A stretch of DNA of 64,000 nt, taken from Martinezella tropici. GTDB taxonomy: Bacteria > Pseudomonadota > Alphaproteobacteria > Rhizobiales > Rhizobiaceae. Positions 34,307 through 42,980 of the stretch are shown piece after piece (position 1 is the stretch's first letter; the number at the start of each line of letters is the position of its first letter). The stretch covers positions 434,001 through 498,000 of the forward strand of contig JUHI01000003.1 of the NCBI GenBank assembly GCA_000799755.1. Direction: 5' to 3'. The notes under the pieces are model-generated. The model saw only the letters and a list, made by a program, of their open reading frames with translations, was not told the DNA's origin and ran no database searches. Both the position numbers and the translations under genes were made by a program.

Positions 34307-35719
34307 TTGGGTGATAAAGCTGACAGCTATGATAACATATCGGCCGAAATGCCCCCGCCCCAGAGCAACCTGCGCTTGTCGATCGGCGCCCTTGCCCGGA
34401 GCGGCGCCGTTGCCGGCGCCATCAAGCTAGCCAGCGCCGGCCTGTCGTTCCTGATGTTCGTCGCGGTCGCCATGACGACCGATGGGCGGCAATTCGGTCT
34501 TTACAGCGCCGCCTATGCCGGAGCGAGCCTGGTCTCCTTCTTCGCGGTGGTCGGCCAGCAAAGCGCGGTGCTCAGGTTCTGGCCGCAATATGCCGGCAAC
34601 AATGATCTGAATTCCGCAAACGGCATGATGACCCGTTCCATCCTCGTTGCGCTTGCCGGGCTTGCCAGCTTCAGCCTGCTCATCCTCATCATCGGCATCT
34701 TGCCACTCGCGGGCACGCAGACACCAGAGTGGTTCCCGATCTGTGTGGCGACCATGGTCCTGGCCTTCGCGCTCGGCTGGTCGGAATTCGTGGCTTGCGC
34801 CCTTCGCGCCAAGAATGCACTGATATTCGCGCTGCTGCCACGCGATGTCCTATGGCGAGCGGTGGCAATCCCGGTCTTTGTGCTTGCCCATTTCATGCAA
34901 GTGAAGTTGAGCGCGGTTACCGCAACCTACCTGACGGCCGGCTTGCTGCTTGTCATGATCGCCCCGCAAACATTCGTGCTTTTCCGCGACACGGTCCGCG
35001 CCCAGCGCGGCCCGCTTACCATCGCGCAGAAAGCCGAATTCAAAACGGTGACGTTCGGGCTCTGGGGCGTCACGGCGCTGCCGCCGGCGCTTAGCCAGGC
35101 AAGCACCTTGCTCGTCGCGGCCATCCTCGGTCCCGAAGCCGCCGGCGCGATCTTCGTGGCGGACCGGACGATGCGACTGGTCGTCCTGGCCTTAAACGGC
35201 ATCAACCAGGCGCTCGCGCCGCAGATCTCGGCTGCCTTCTACACCGGAGACAGGGCGCATGTGCAACGCATCACCAGCCTCGCGGCGCTCGGCGGCTTTG
35301 TCATCGCCTTGTGCGTGCTGATATCGTTCCTGATCTTCGGCGACCTGATCCTGTCGATCTTCAATCATGCCTATGCCACCCCGACCATGCAGGTAACCCT
35401 CATCATCTTCGGCATCGGCGCGACCGTCGGCACCGCCTGTGGGCCGACTGAAATCCTCATGCAACTGACAGGCCTTCAGCACGCGCTTTTCAAGCTGCTT
35501 GTCATCGTCAACACGTTCGGGCTGTGTGCGACGGCGGTACTCACCTATTGGCTCGGCCCAATCGGGGCTGCGCTCAGCATTGCCGGCACGATCATCATAT
35601 GGTGCATCACCGCCGTATTCATCGCGCGCCGCACCATCGGCATCAACCCATCGATCCTTGGCTTCTTTGCCGGCGAAGACGCCCTTGCCGCCCGCTCCTT
35701 CCTGAAAGGCCGCTCATGA
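34307..35719 (+). CDS. Wzx-type polysaccharide flippase
   Basis: 470-residue membrane protein with about twelve membrane segments, of the MOP/polysaccharide-transport superfamily (LSIGALARSGAVAGAIKLASAGLSFLMF at the start). It would flip lipid-linked repeat units to the periplasm. The TTG at 34307 follows AGGATCAGGG; an ATG at 34349 has no clear ribosome site. It overlaps the next gene as ATGA. Confidence 0.83.
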   Translation: MGDKADSYDNISAEMPPPQSNLRLSIGALARSGAVAGAIKLASAGLSFLMFVAVAMTTDGRQFGLYSAAYAGASLVSFFAVVGQQSAVLRFWPQYAGNNDLNSANGMMTRSILVALAGLASFSLLILIIGILPLAGTQTPEWFPICVATMVLAFALGWSEFVACALRAKNALIFALLPRDVLWRAVAIPVFVLAHFMQVKLSAVTATYLTAGLLLVMIAPQTFVLFRDTVRAQRGPLTIAQKAEFKTVTFGLWGVTALPPALSQASTLLVAAILGPEAAGAIFVADRTMRLVVLALNGINQALAPQISAAFYTGDRAHVQRITSLAALGGFVIALCVLISFLIFGDLILSIFNHAYATPTMQVTLIIFGIGATVGTACGPTEILMQLTGLQHALFKLLVIVNTFGLCATAVLTYWLGPIGAALSIAGTIIIWCITAVFIARRTIGINPSILGFFAGEDALAARSFLKGRS

Positions 35720-36858
35720 AAATCGTCCAGGTACAGACCCAGGCGGAAGCAGCCGGGGCACAGCGGATTTCGGACATGATCGGCGAGGGCCTGCGCGCCC
35801 GCGGCCATGAGGTGCGCACCGTCTTCATGTACAGGAAGACCGATGTCTACGACCGCGATTCCCATGCGGACTTCATCCTTGCCGAGCCGCCGCGCGGTTT
35901 GCTCGGCCAGATGCGTGCGGCTATCGGGCTTGCGGGCTATTTGCGCGAAACCCGAGCCGATGCGGTCATTACCTTCCAGCATTACGGCAATATTTTCGGC
36001 ACCATCGGCGCGCGGCTCGCCGGCGCGAACCTCATCATCGCAAACCAAAGCGGCGCGCCGCAAACGCGCGGTATCAGGGGAATCCTCACGCAGATCGACA
36101 AGCTGATGGGCACCTTTGGCGCCTATCATGCCAATGTCGTCAATTCGAAATGGACCGAAGCGCAATTCCACACATTTCCGAAAGCCTACCAGCGCCGGAT
36201 GTCGCGCATCGATCACGGCGTGCCAGCACCGACATTCACCTTTGACAAGCAGGCCATGCGTGCTGCCTTCGGCCTTCCTCCTGGGGCATGGCTTGCCGTC
36301 TCTTCCGGCCGCATGGCTCCATCCAAAAACCAGCTTGCGCTCGCCGGCGCCCTTGTCCATCTGCCCGACATTCACATTGCCATCGCCGGCACCGGCCCAG
36401 AGCAGGATGCGATCCTCGCCTTTGCCAGGGACAATGGCGTCATCGACAGGCTACATCTCGTCGGCGAGGTTCCCCCCTCCCGCATCTTCGAGTTCCTCGC
36501 AGCCGGAGACGCCTATGCCTTTTCGTCATTGACGGAAACCTTTGGCCTCGCGGCGGTCGAAGCAGCCATTTCCGGCCTGCCGGTCGTTGCGAACAAACTG
36601 GACGTCCTGCGGGAAGTGCTGACGATGGATGACGGCCGGGCTGCGGCACTCTTCGTCGATGCCGATGCCAAGAGCATGGCCGAGGGGCTTGCTGAACTCA
36701 TTGCCAGGCCGGAGCTTGCAGCCCGGCTGGCTGCAGCCGGACGGCATTTGAAGGAACAATATTCACCAGCGCGCATGTGTGCCGGCTACGAAGCGCTGCT
36801 CCTGTCGCGCTCACTTCCGCACGGCTGCAATCCCGTCGATAACCTCCAGTCGGCCTGA
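35716..36858 (+). CDS. Family 4 glycosyltransferase
   Basis: 380-residue GT-B glycosyltransferase. The N-terminal Rossmann half begins MKIVQVQTQAEAAGAQRISD. The C-terminal half has SSGRMAPSKNQLAL, IAGTGPEQD and SSLTETFGLAAVEAAISGLPVVA, the GT4 E-x7-E donor motif. It adds a sugar with retention to the lipid-linked repeat unit in the cytoplasm. It is coupled to the flippase gene by overlap, and its last 48 bases overlap the 3' end of the convergent gene. Confidence 0.9.
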   Translation: MKIVQVQTQAEAAGAQRISDMIGEGLRARGHEVRTVFMYRKTDVYDRDSHADFILAEPPRGLLGQMRAAIGLAGYLRETRADAVITFQHYGNIFGTIGARLAGANLIIANQSGAPQTRGIRGILTQIDKLMGTFGAYHANVVNSKWTEAQFHTFPKAYQRRMSRIDHGVPAPTFTFDKQAMRAAFGLPPGAWLAVSSGRMAPSKNQLALAGALVHLPDIHIAIAGTGPEQDAILAFARDNGVIDRLHLVGEVPPSRIFEFLAAGDAYAFSSLTETFGLAAVEAAISGLPVVANKLDVLREVLTMDDGRAAALFVDADAKSMAEGLAELIARPELAARLAAAGRHLKEQYSPARMCAGYEALLLSRSLPHGCNPVDNLQSA

Positions 36859-38280
36859 GCGGTTGAGCGTATGGATTTTCGGATAAGGCCAGTCGCCACG
36901 GGCGGCGATCGGCCGGGGCGCTGACAGCCGGACCGTATTTTCATCCAGCTCCAGCAATTGCGAGATGCCGAGCCCGCCGCCATAGCCGAGCGTCCCGTCC
37001 TGAACCGGCAGAGAGATGCGGCCATCCGCTGCGCGGATGAAAGCCCCGCCGGGGCGCGCCATGCGGCGATCGATGAGTATGGGATTGAGCGCATGCGGCG
37101 TCCAAGGCCCAGCCAGCCGCAACGCATGGAAAACCACGAGCGTATCAGACGTGCTGCCATAGCCATCGCGATTGGTCGCAAACAGCCAAAGCTTGCCACC
37201 GTGATCGAGCAGGGTCGCGTCGGAGATCTCGCCCTCGACAAGCACGGCTTCGGGCTCCCAGCGATCGGGAAATTCCGTGGAGCGATAGAGAACCAGCTTT
37301 CCGCCAGAGCTGGCTTCGGGAAGCATCCAGATGGCGCCATCGCGCTCGAAGACCTGCGGATAGGAAAGATGGTATGGCTCCTCCAGCACGCATCGCGGCT
37401 CCTCGGGCACGCCGGCCGCATCGAAGGGCACGACGGAGATAACGGCCTTGCCGGTGGCGTGCGGATAATCCTCCACGAACAGGAAGGAGCGGCCCTGCCA
37501 TTCGAACGGAAAGGGATCGGCATAAAAGCGATCCCCCAGATCGGGCAGAGCCGACCAGCCACCACCGAGCTCGCAGGTGCTCGCCACGCCCGGCCCTTCC
37601 AGAAAGCGATAGCCGACGCGCCAATGCGCGTGACGAAAGCGTGCGCGACGCATCGCCTCCCGGCCGAGACGCGGCATGGCGCTGGCCAAGTAGGTGGATG
37701 CAAAAGCAAGCGTTCCACTGGCGCGATTTTCCGGCGTCGTCGATACGTGTTCGCTCATTTCAAGCCGATTTTCAGCAAAGGAACGAACCGAGGCAACAGC
37801 AAGCGTGATCGCACGCGCCAACACATCCTCGACGCCGAGTGACGCGGCCTCTCGCCGATCGATCATCGGCCAGGCCCGACCTATCACCGTCCACCCATCC
37901 AGAACCGCCTCGATGACAGGCAAATTGCCGGCTGCGACCGCCACCACGACCGACAGGTCCGATTGTGAACCATCAAACCGCAAGCCAATGGTCGGAACGT
38001 CAGAAGGCACGGCGTTGCCTGCGAGATCCAGCCGAAGCGCTGAAGTTCTGCTGCGAGTGCTGGCGGGGATTTCCGATAATGGGGCGGCAAGCGCCTGATC
38101 ACGTCGGCGGAAAACTTGCCGTTCGAAGGCCAAGCTAGCGTTGACTGCCGCCGGCCATGCGGCCGACAAAGGCTGATGCAAGACAGCGGTATCATATCCG
38201 TCCGCTTGCAGACGCCGGATCACGATCTCCTGCCAGCGACGGGGAGCGGATTTCGGAACGATGATATCGATCGAAGGCAT
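36811..38280 (-). CDS. Two-domain protein with GINT1-like beta-propeller
   Basis: About 489 residues. The C-terminal ~270 residues (from HWRVGYRFLEGPGVAS) match the five-bladed propeller-like N-terminal domain of plant glucosamine inositolphosphorylceramide transferase (GINT1): DRFYADPFPFEWQGRSFLFVEDY, LEEPYHLSYPQVFERDGAIWMLPE and MARPGGAFIRAADG. The N-terminal part resembles formyltransferase-type Rossmann domains. ATG 38280 is chosen over upstream ATGs for its GGGAAG site and the start MPSIDIIVPKS. In bacteria such proteins sit in polysaccharide clusters, but their chemistry is not established. It may bind or transfer a sugar. Confidence 0.65.
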   Translation of the reverse strand: MPSIDIIVPKSAPRRWQEIVIRRLQADGYDTAVLHQPLSAAWPAAVNASLAFERQVFRRRDQALAAPLSEIPASTRSRTSALRLDLAGNAVPSDVPTIGLRFDGSQSDLSVVVAVAAGNLPVIEAVLDGWTVIGRAWPMIDRREAASLGVEDVLARAITLAVASVRSFAENRLEMSEHVSTTPENRASGTLAFASTYLASAMPRLGREAMRRARFRHAHWRVGYRFLEGPGVASTCELGGGWSALPDLGDRFYADPFPFEWQGRSFLFVEDYPHATGKAVISVVPFDAAGVPEEPRCVLEEPYHLSYPQVFERDGAIWMLPEASSGGKLVLYRSTEFPDRWEPEAVLVEGEISDATLLDHGGKLWLFATNRDGYGSTSDTLVVFHALRLAGPWTPHALNPILIDRRMARPGGAFIRAADGRISLPVQDGTLGYGGGLGISQLLELDENTVRLSAPRPIAARGDWPYPKIHTLNRSGRLEVIDGIAAVRK

Positions 38281-38508
38281 GGCGCTTCCCATTCGCGGCA
38301 GCATCACTCGGGCGTCCAATGGCGTCGCGATCTATATTCTGCCGAGAAAGCTTACCTTCACGTTACTCTTGGGTTGCATTGACAATATTAACCTGCATTA
38401 CCACTCAGTATTTCCCTTTCCGAAGAAATGCCGGGAAATTCGGCGAAGACAAGCTTAGCGAGCCTGGCCCGATGGCGAGAGACCTTCCTTGCACATAGCT
38501 CCACGGTC

Positions 38509-39420
38509 CTAGGACGCGTCCGCACCTAACATTTGCGGGAGGCGTTCGGCTATCAGCCGCAGAAACTGCTCGGCCGCAACAGTCAACGCTCTCCGGCTTG
38601 GATAGACGGCATAGATGTTGGCAGGCTGTGGCTTCCATTCGCTCAACAGATGTATGAGCTGACCGCTGCGCAGGTCCGGCCCGCAAAGCGTGGCCGGCAC
38701 GGCGGCAATCCCTATGCCTTGCCGCACCGCGGTCATCAGCGCACTCAATTGCGTGGTTGAAAAGCGCGGCTCGAATTCGGCGCGAAACGTCTCCCTCCCC
38801 TTGCTGAGCCGCCATGCCCACGGCGTCGATTTCGGCCCGAAGCCGATGCCGTCGAAAGCGGCAAGATCGGCTGGCCCGACGGGCAACTCCCGCCCGGCAA
38901 AGAGCGATGGATGCCCGACCAGCACATAGGGGGTCGTCGCCACGCGCCGGGCGATGACATCAAGGTCCGGAAGTGGGTCGAAGCCGGCGTGAATGACGAG
39001 ATCGGCCGAAACAAGACGCGGATCGAGGAGCCATGCCATCTCCTCCAGATGCAGCCTGACCTTCGGTGCAAGCTCGACGAACTCCGCAGCCAGTTGCTCG
39101 ATGATGATCGCCCCGAGCAGCGGCGGGCAGACGACATGCAGGAACCCGGCCGGCACATGAGCGGCGCGATCCGCCATTTCGAAGACCTTGTCCGTCTCCC
39201 GCACCACCCGGCTGCATTGGCCGTAGCATTCCCGCCCAAAGCCGGTGAGCAAGAACTGCCTCGGCCCGCGATGGAAGAGCGGCACGCCGAGGCGCATCTC
39301 CAGATCGTTCAGCCGCCGCGAAAGCGTCGACTTGGGGATATTCAGTTGACGGCTGGCCTGCGATATGCCGCCGCAATCGACCACCATCTTGAAGATATAA
39401 AGCTCGTCCAAGCCTTTCAT
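38509..39420 (-). CDS. LysR-family transcriptional regulator
   Basis: 303-residue regulator; the HTH is KMVVDCGGISQASRQLNIPKSTLSRRLNDLEMRLGVPLFHR, of the CrgA-like subgroup that uses STLSRR. The effector domain follows from ~residue 90. It is divergent from the carboxylesterase gene with a 101-base gap and likely regulates it. Confidence 0.87.
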   Translation of the reverse strand: MKGLDELYIFKMVVDCGGISQASRQLNIPKSTLSRRLNDLEMRLGVPLFHRGPRQFLLTGFGRECYGQCSRVVRETDKVFEMADRAAHVPAGFLHVVCPPLLGAIIIEQLAAEFVELAPKVRLHLEEMAWLLDPRLVSADLVIHAGFDPLPDLDVIARRVATTPYVLVGHPSLFAGRELPVGPADLAAFDGIGFGPKSTPWAWRLSKGRETFRAEFEPRFSTTQLSALMTAVRQGIGIAAVPATLCGPDLRSGQLIHLLSEWKPQPANIYAVYPSRRALTVAAEQFLRLIAERLPQMLGADAS

Positions 39421-39521
39421 TGTCGTTCCAGATTTGGATCTTGATCGTCCCGAAATTAGAACGAAATCCTGTCCATTCCAATGCTAGGCTCATCCGATTG
39501 GTTTTCAGCGGAGGAGAAAGC

Positions 39522-40994
39522 ATGACCGAGCAGAGGCCGACGGATCGCAACATCATCGAAACCCCTTATGGCGCGCTGATCGGCGCGCGATCGGAAGGTG
39601 TCGTGAGATTAACGAGCGTTCCCTATGCCATGCCGCCGATCGGACATCGGCGGCTGCGCCTGCCCGAGCCCATACGCGCCTGGACAGAGCCGCTGGACTG
39701 CACCGGCGAGGGTTCCATCCCGCCGCAATTGCCGTCGCGGCTCGCCAAGGTCATGGGCGACTATCCGGTTCGGCAGGACGAAGATTGCCTGCATCTCGAC
39801 ATCTGGATGCCCGAGGTGCGCGAGGCGGCGACCCCGATCTTCGTCTTCCTGCATGGCGGCGCCTTCATGACCGGGGGCGGCTCGCTCCCCTGCTACGATG
39901 GCGCCCTGCTTGCCAAAAACACGTCGATGATCGTCGTCAACGTCAGCTATCGCCTCGGTGCTCTGGGCTTCCTGCCGATTGAAGGGATTGCACCCGGCAA
40001 TCTCGGCCTTCACGACCAGATCATGGCCCTTCGCTTCATCCGTGACATCGCCGCGTCGCTTGGAGGCGACAGCGCGAACATCACTACTTCAGGCCAGTCG
40101 GCGGGAGCCTTTTCCATCGCCGTGCTGCTGGCATCGCCCACGCACAGCTCGCTGTTCAACCGCTCGATCATGATGAGCGCGCCTCTGGGCCTGGAGCTGC
40201 AGAACCGAGACGCGACAGAGCGTCTCGGGCTGAAGTACATGACTGCGCTCGGGCTCAGGCCAGGCGATCGTGCTGGCGTGGAGGCGCTTCCGATCGGGCA
40301 TCTGATGTCGGCCCAGCTTGAGGTGGCGCGAGCCCATGCTCCGGCGCCCGGTCAGGTAACGCCGCCCTTCATGCCCGTGATCGATGGCGAACTCATTCTT
40401 GCCGATCCGTTGGAAACGCTGACCAACGGGACGGCGTCTGCGCACGAATTCATGATCGGCACGACCCGCGAAGAAATGGCCGGCTTTTATTATCGCGACG
40501 ATGGCCTTGCTGCCATCGAGGACAAGCTCGCGGCGGCAGCCTTTGATCGCCGCTATGGCGAAGAGGCCGCAAAGGCGATGAGCGAGGCACGGGCAAGACG
40601 TGTCCCCGGCTCCGGGCTTGCGCTTCTTGGCGACCTCGTCACGGATATGGTTTTTACCGAACCGAGCCTTGCCGTGGCTCGCGCGCAGGCCAAAAAGGGA
40701 GCCGCACCCTATGTCTATAGGTTCGACTGGCAGTCGCCGATGCCGGGCATCCAGGCTTGCCATTGCATCGAGCTTCCTTTCCTCTTCGGCAATCTCGAAA
40801 CCTGGCAGGCCGCACCAATGCTCTCAGGCGCGGATATGCGTGAAGTTGCCGATCTCAGCCGGATTTTTCAGGGCGCGCTTGCGGCCTTCACCAGAAGCGG
40901 CAGGCCCGAAGGGCCGGACCTGCCGCTTTGGCCGGACCACGTCACCCCGTACGTCGTCCAGTATTTCGACAAAGTCATTCGGGCATCCAGCTGA
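39522..40994 (+). CDS. Carboxylesterase type B
   Basis: 490-residue alpha/beta hydrolase of the cholinesterase-like family. It has the oxyanion stretch FVFLHGGAFMTGGG, the nucleophile elbow TTSGQSAGAFS (Ser near residue 192), DEDCLHLDIW and a late catalytic His in CHCIELPFLFGN. Start ATG 39522 follows GGAGGAGAAAGC; the longer frame lacks a ribosome site. No signal peptide is evident, so it is probably cytoplasmic. Substrate unknown, plausibly an ester inducing the divergent LysR regulator. Confidence 0.88.
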   Translation: MTEQRPTDRNIIETPYGALIGARSEGVVRLTSVPYAMPPIGHRRLRLPEPIRAWTEPLDCTGEGSIPPQLPSRLAKVMGDYPVRQDEDCLHLDIWMPEVREAATPIFVFLHGGAFMTGGGSLPCYDGALLAKNTSMIVVNVSYRLGALGFLPIEGIAPGNLGLHDQIMALRFIRDIAASLGGDSANITTSGQSAGAFSIAVLLASPTHSSLFNRSIMMSAPLGLELQNRDATERLGLKYMTALGLRPGDRAGVEALPIGHLMSAQLEVARAHAPAPGQVTPPFMPVIDGELILADPLETLTNGTASAHEFMIGTTREEMAGFYYRDDGLAAIEDKLAAAAFDRRYGEEAAKAMSEARARRVPGSGLALLGDLVTDMVFTEPSLAVARAQAKKGAAPYVYRFDWQSPMPGIQACHCIELPFLFGNLETWQAAPMLSGADMREVADLSRIFQGALAAFTRSGRPEGPDLPLWPDHVTPYVVQYFDKVIRASS

Positions 40995-41028
40995 CGGCGG
41001 TACACCGCTTTTGGGGGCGGCGGCCGGA

Positions 41029-41775
41029 CTAGGATCTGGGCGCCGTCTTCTCATGCAGCGGCTCCTTGCGGTGCCAGTTTTCCAAAATCCTGCCATCCCT
41101 GTGCTTCTGCTTAGCCCACCGGATGCCGTTGGAGATGACCTTCAGGACATATTCGTTGTGATAGACGGGATAGCTCTCATGACCCGGGCTGAAGAAGAAG
41201 ATCCGGCCGCGGCCGCGCTGAAAGGTGCAGCCGCTGCGGAACACTTCGCCGCCGGAGTACCAGGATATGAAAATGAGCTCGTCCGGCTGCGGAATGTCGA
41301 AGGGCTCTCCGTACATCTCTGAGGCTTCAACTTCGAAATAGGGTGGCAGCCCCTCCGCGATGGGATGCGAGGGATTGATGACCCAGACGCGCTCGAGATC
41401 ACCTTCCGGAAGCTCGCGCCAGGAGAGATTGGCATTGGTCCCCATCAGCCTGCGGAACAGCTTGGAATGATGGCCGGAATGGAGGATCAGCAGGCCCATG
41501 CCCTTCAAAACCCGCTGCTGGACGCGGTCGATCAAGGCATCGCTGACGTCCTCATGCGCCACATGGCCCCACCAGAGCAGCACGTCGGTATCCTCGAGCA
41601 GGGAATCCGGCAACCCCTCCTCCGGATCGTCCATGGTCACTCGCCGGATCTCGAAATCCGGATTTTCGATGCCGCTGGCAATCGCGCCATCCATCCTGTC
41701 CGGATAGAGCCTCCGCACGATCTCGTCGGTTTGCTCATGCCGGCCCTCGTTCCAGATGGTGACCTTGATCGTCAT
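41029..41775 (-). CDS. ThuA domain protein
   Basis: About 248 residues of the ThuA-like glutamine amidotransferase-fold family, first described in rhizobial trehalose utilisation. Visible are VTIWNEGRHE, LLEDTDVLLWWGHVAHEDV, GMGLLILHSGHHSKLFRRLMG and FFFSPGHESYPVYHNEYVLKVI. The usual nucleophilic Cys of class I amidotransferases is replaced by Ser/His-rich sequence, as in the family. ATG 41775 has GGAGAAGG upstream. It is divergent from a Gfo/Idh/MocA gene, and ThuA/ThuB-type pairs are known to oxidise disaccharides or sugars. Confidence 0.85.
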   Translation of the reverse strand: MTIKVTIWNEGRHEQTDEIVRRLYPDRMDGAIASGIENPDFEIRRVTMDDPEEGLPDSLLEDTDVLLWWGHVAHEDVSDALIDRVQQRVLKGMGLLILHSGHHSKLFRRLMGTNANLSWRELPEGDLERVWVINPSHPIAEGLPPYFEVEASEMYGEPFDIPQPDELIFISWYSGGEVFRSGCTFQRGRGRIFFFSPGHESYPVYHNEYVLKVISNGIRWAKQKHRDGRILENWHRKEPLHEKTAPRS

Positions 41776-41811
41776 TGCACCGCCTTCTCCTGTTTGCTGA
41801 AGCCCGATGCT

Positions 41812-41823
41812 CACACGTATGCG
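41812..41823. promoter_or_regulatory. Operator copy 1 of the ThuA/oxidoreductase module
   Basis: CACACGTATGCG, a LacI-like pseudo-palindrome (CAnACGTnTG core), lies 36 bases upstream of the ThuA ATG. It shares ACGTATGCGC (41815-41824) with the second copy. Confidence 0.55.
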
Positions 41824-41919
41824 CTATATTTTCAATAACGCCGATATGAGATTTCCATATCTATTCTTCTTATTTGTTTTTAATTGAAAATTTTTCGCAC
41901 TCTGGCTAAGTCAATTTAT

Positions 41920-41931
41920 GCAAACGTATGC
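41920..41931. promoter_or_regulatory. Operator copy 2 of the ThuA/oxidoreductase module
   Basis: GCAAACGTATGC has the form GCAnACGTnTGC and carries the same ACGTATGCGC decamer at 41924-41933. It lies 16 bases before the oxidoreductase ATG and 109 bases from copy 1, a distance compatible with looping by the tetrameric or dimeric LacI-type regulator encoded downstream. Confidence 0.55.
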
Positions 41932-41947
41932 GCAATGGGAGGATTTC

Positions 41948-42964
41948 ATGTCGAAACCAGTTCGCCTGGCCGTTATCGGAACCGGGCTGAAAGCTGCGGA
42001 ATACGCCCGCAGCTGGGCGCGGATGCCCGAGGTTGAATTCATTGCCGTTACGGATGTCAGCTCAGCCTCACGCGGCCGGTTCAGCGAGATTTGCACCGCT
42101 GCCGGACGGATGGCTCCTCTGGAGTTTGACGACTTCCGAACGATGCTTGTGCAATGCAAGGGTAATCTCGACGCGGTCTACATATCGACGCCGCACGCCT
42201 TTCATGCCGAGCAGGCATTGGCGGTGATACACGCCGGTCTCGACCTCTTCCTAGAGAAGCCGATGGTGACAACCGTGGCGGAGGCAAAGGCTCTCATCGA
42301 CGCCCGCTCGAAAACCGGCAATACCGTCGTCATTGCCTTCAACGGCGCGCTGTCGCCGCTGGTGCGCGACACGCACAGCCGCGCAGCTGGAGGCGAATTC
42401 GGCGAGCTGATCAGCGTCTCGGCAACCATCTGGGAAGGCTGGTCCTCGAAATATGACGGCCAGTGGAAACAGAAGCCGGAACTGTCGGGCGGCGGCTTCA
42501 TGTTCGATACCGGCGCGCACATGATGAACACGGTCTGCCTTCTCGTACGCTCGGAATTCGAACGCGTCTCCGCCTACATGAACGATTACGGCAAACCCAT
42601 CGATATCACCTGCGCTGTGGCAGCCCGCCTTCAGAACGGCGCACTCGTCACCTTTAACGCAGCAGGCGAAGGCCCTCCGGGTTGCGCCTCCCACATGACC
42701 TTCTTCTACAAAAAGGCGATCGTCAGGATCGACGCCTGGGGTGCGTGGCGCGAAATCGAGATGGACGGCAAACCTGCTATCCGCGAGGTCGCGGAAGCCG
42801 CCCATCAGGAAAATCCGCTGAAATCCTTCCTCAGCGTCAGGTGCGGCGAAGAGGAAAATCCATCCACGGTCGAGAATGGGCTTCGCTTTGCCCGCCTATG
42901 GGATGCTATCAAGGCCTCTGCGGCACGAGACGGGGAATCGATCAAGATCTCCGAGATGGGCTGA
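41948..42964 (+). CDS. Gfo/Idh/MocA-family oxidoreductase
   Basis: 338-residue NAD(P)-dependent sugar oxidoreductase. The Rossmann start is RLAVIGTGLKAAEYARSW, the catalytic Lys lies in LFLEKPMVTT, and the C-terminal beta-sheet domain includes GGGFMFDTGAHMMNTV. ATG 41948 has GGGAGGA upstream; an ATG at 41918 overlaps the operator and is unlikely. Next to ThuA it plausibly plays a ThuB-like role on a sugar or inositol-type substrate. The LacI gene follows after 16 bases. Confidence 0.88.
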   Translation: MSKPVRLAVIGTGLKAAEYARSWARMPEVEFIAVTDVSSASRGRFSEICTAAGRMAPLEFDDFRTMLVQCKGNLDAVYISTPHAFHAEQALAVIHAGLDLFLEKPMVTTVAEAKALIDARSKTGNTVVIAFNGALSPLVRDTHSRAAGGEFGELISVSATIWEGWSSKYDGQWKQKPELSGGGFMFDTGAHMMNTVCLLVRSEFERVSAYMNDYGKPIDITCAVAARLQNGALVTFNAAGEGPPGCASHMTFFYKKAIVRIDAWGAWREIEMDGKPAIREVAEAAHQENPLKSFLSVRCGEEENPSTVENGLRFARLWDAIKASAARDGESIKISEMG

Positions 42965-42980
42965 TCAACAGGACGCGGGA

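Noticed and set aside
40995..41028. Small stem GCGGT/ACCGC followed by TTTT after the carboxylesterase gene
   Set aside because: The loop would be only two bases, so it is not a credible terminator.
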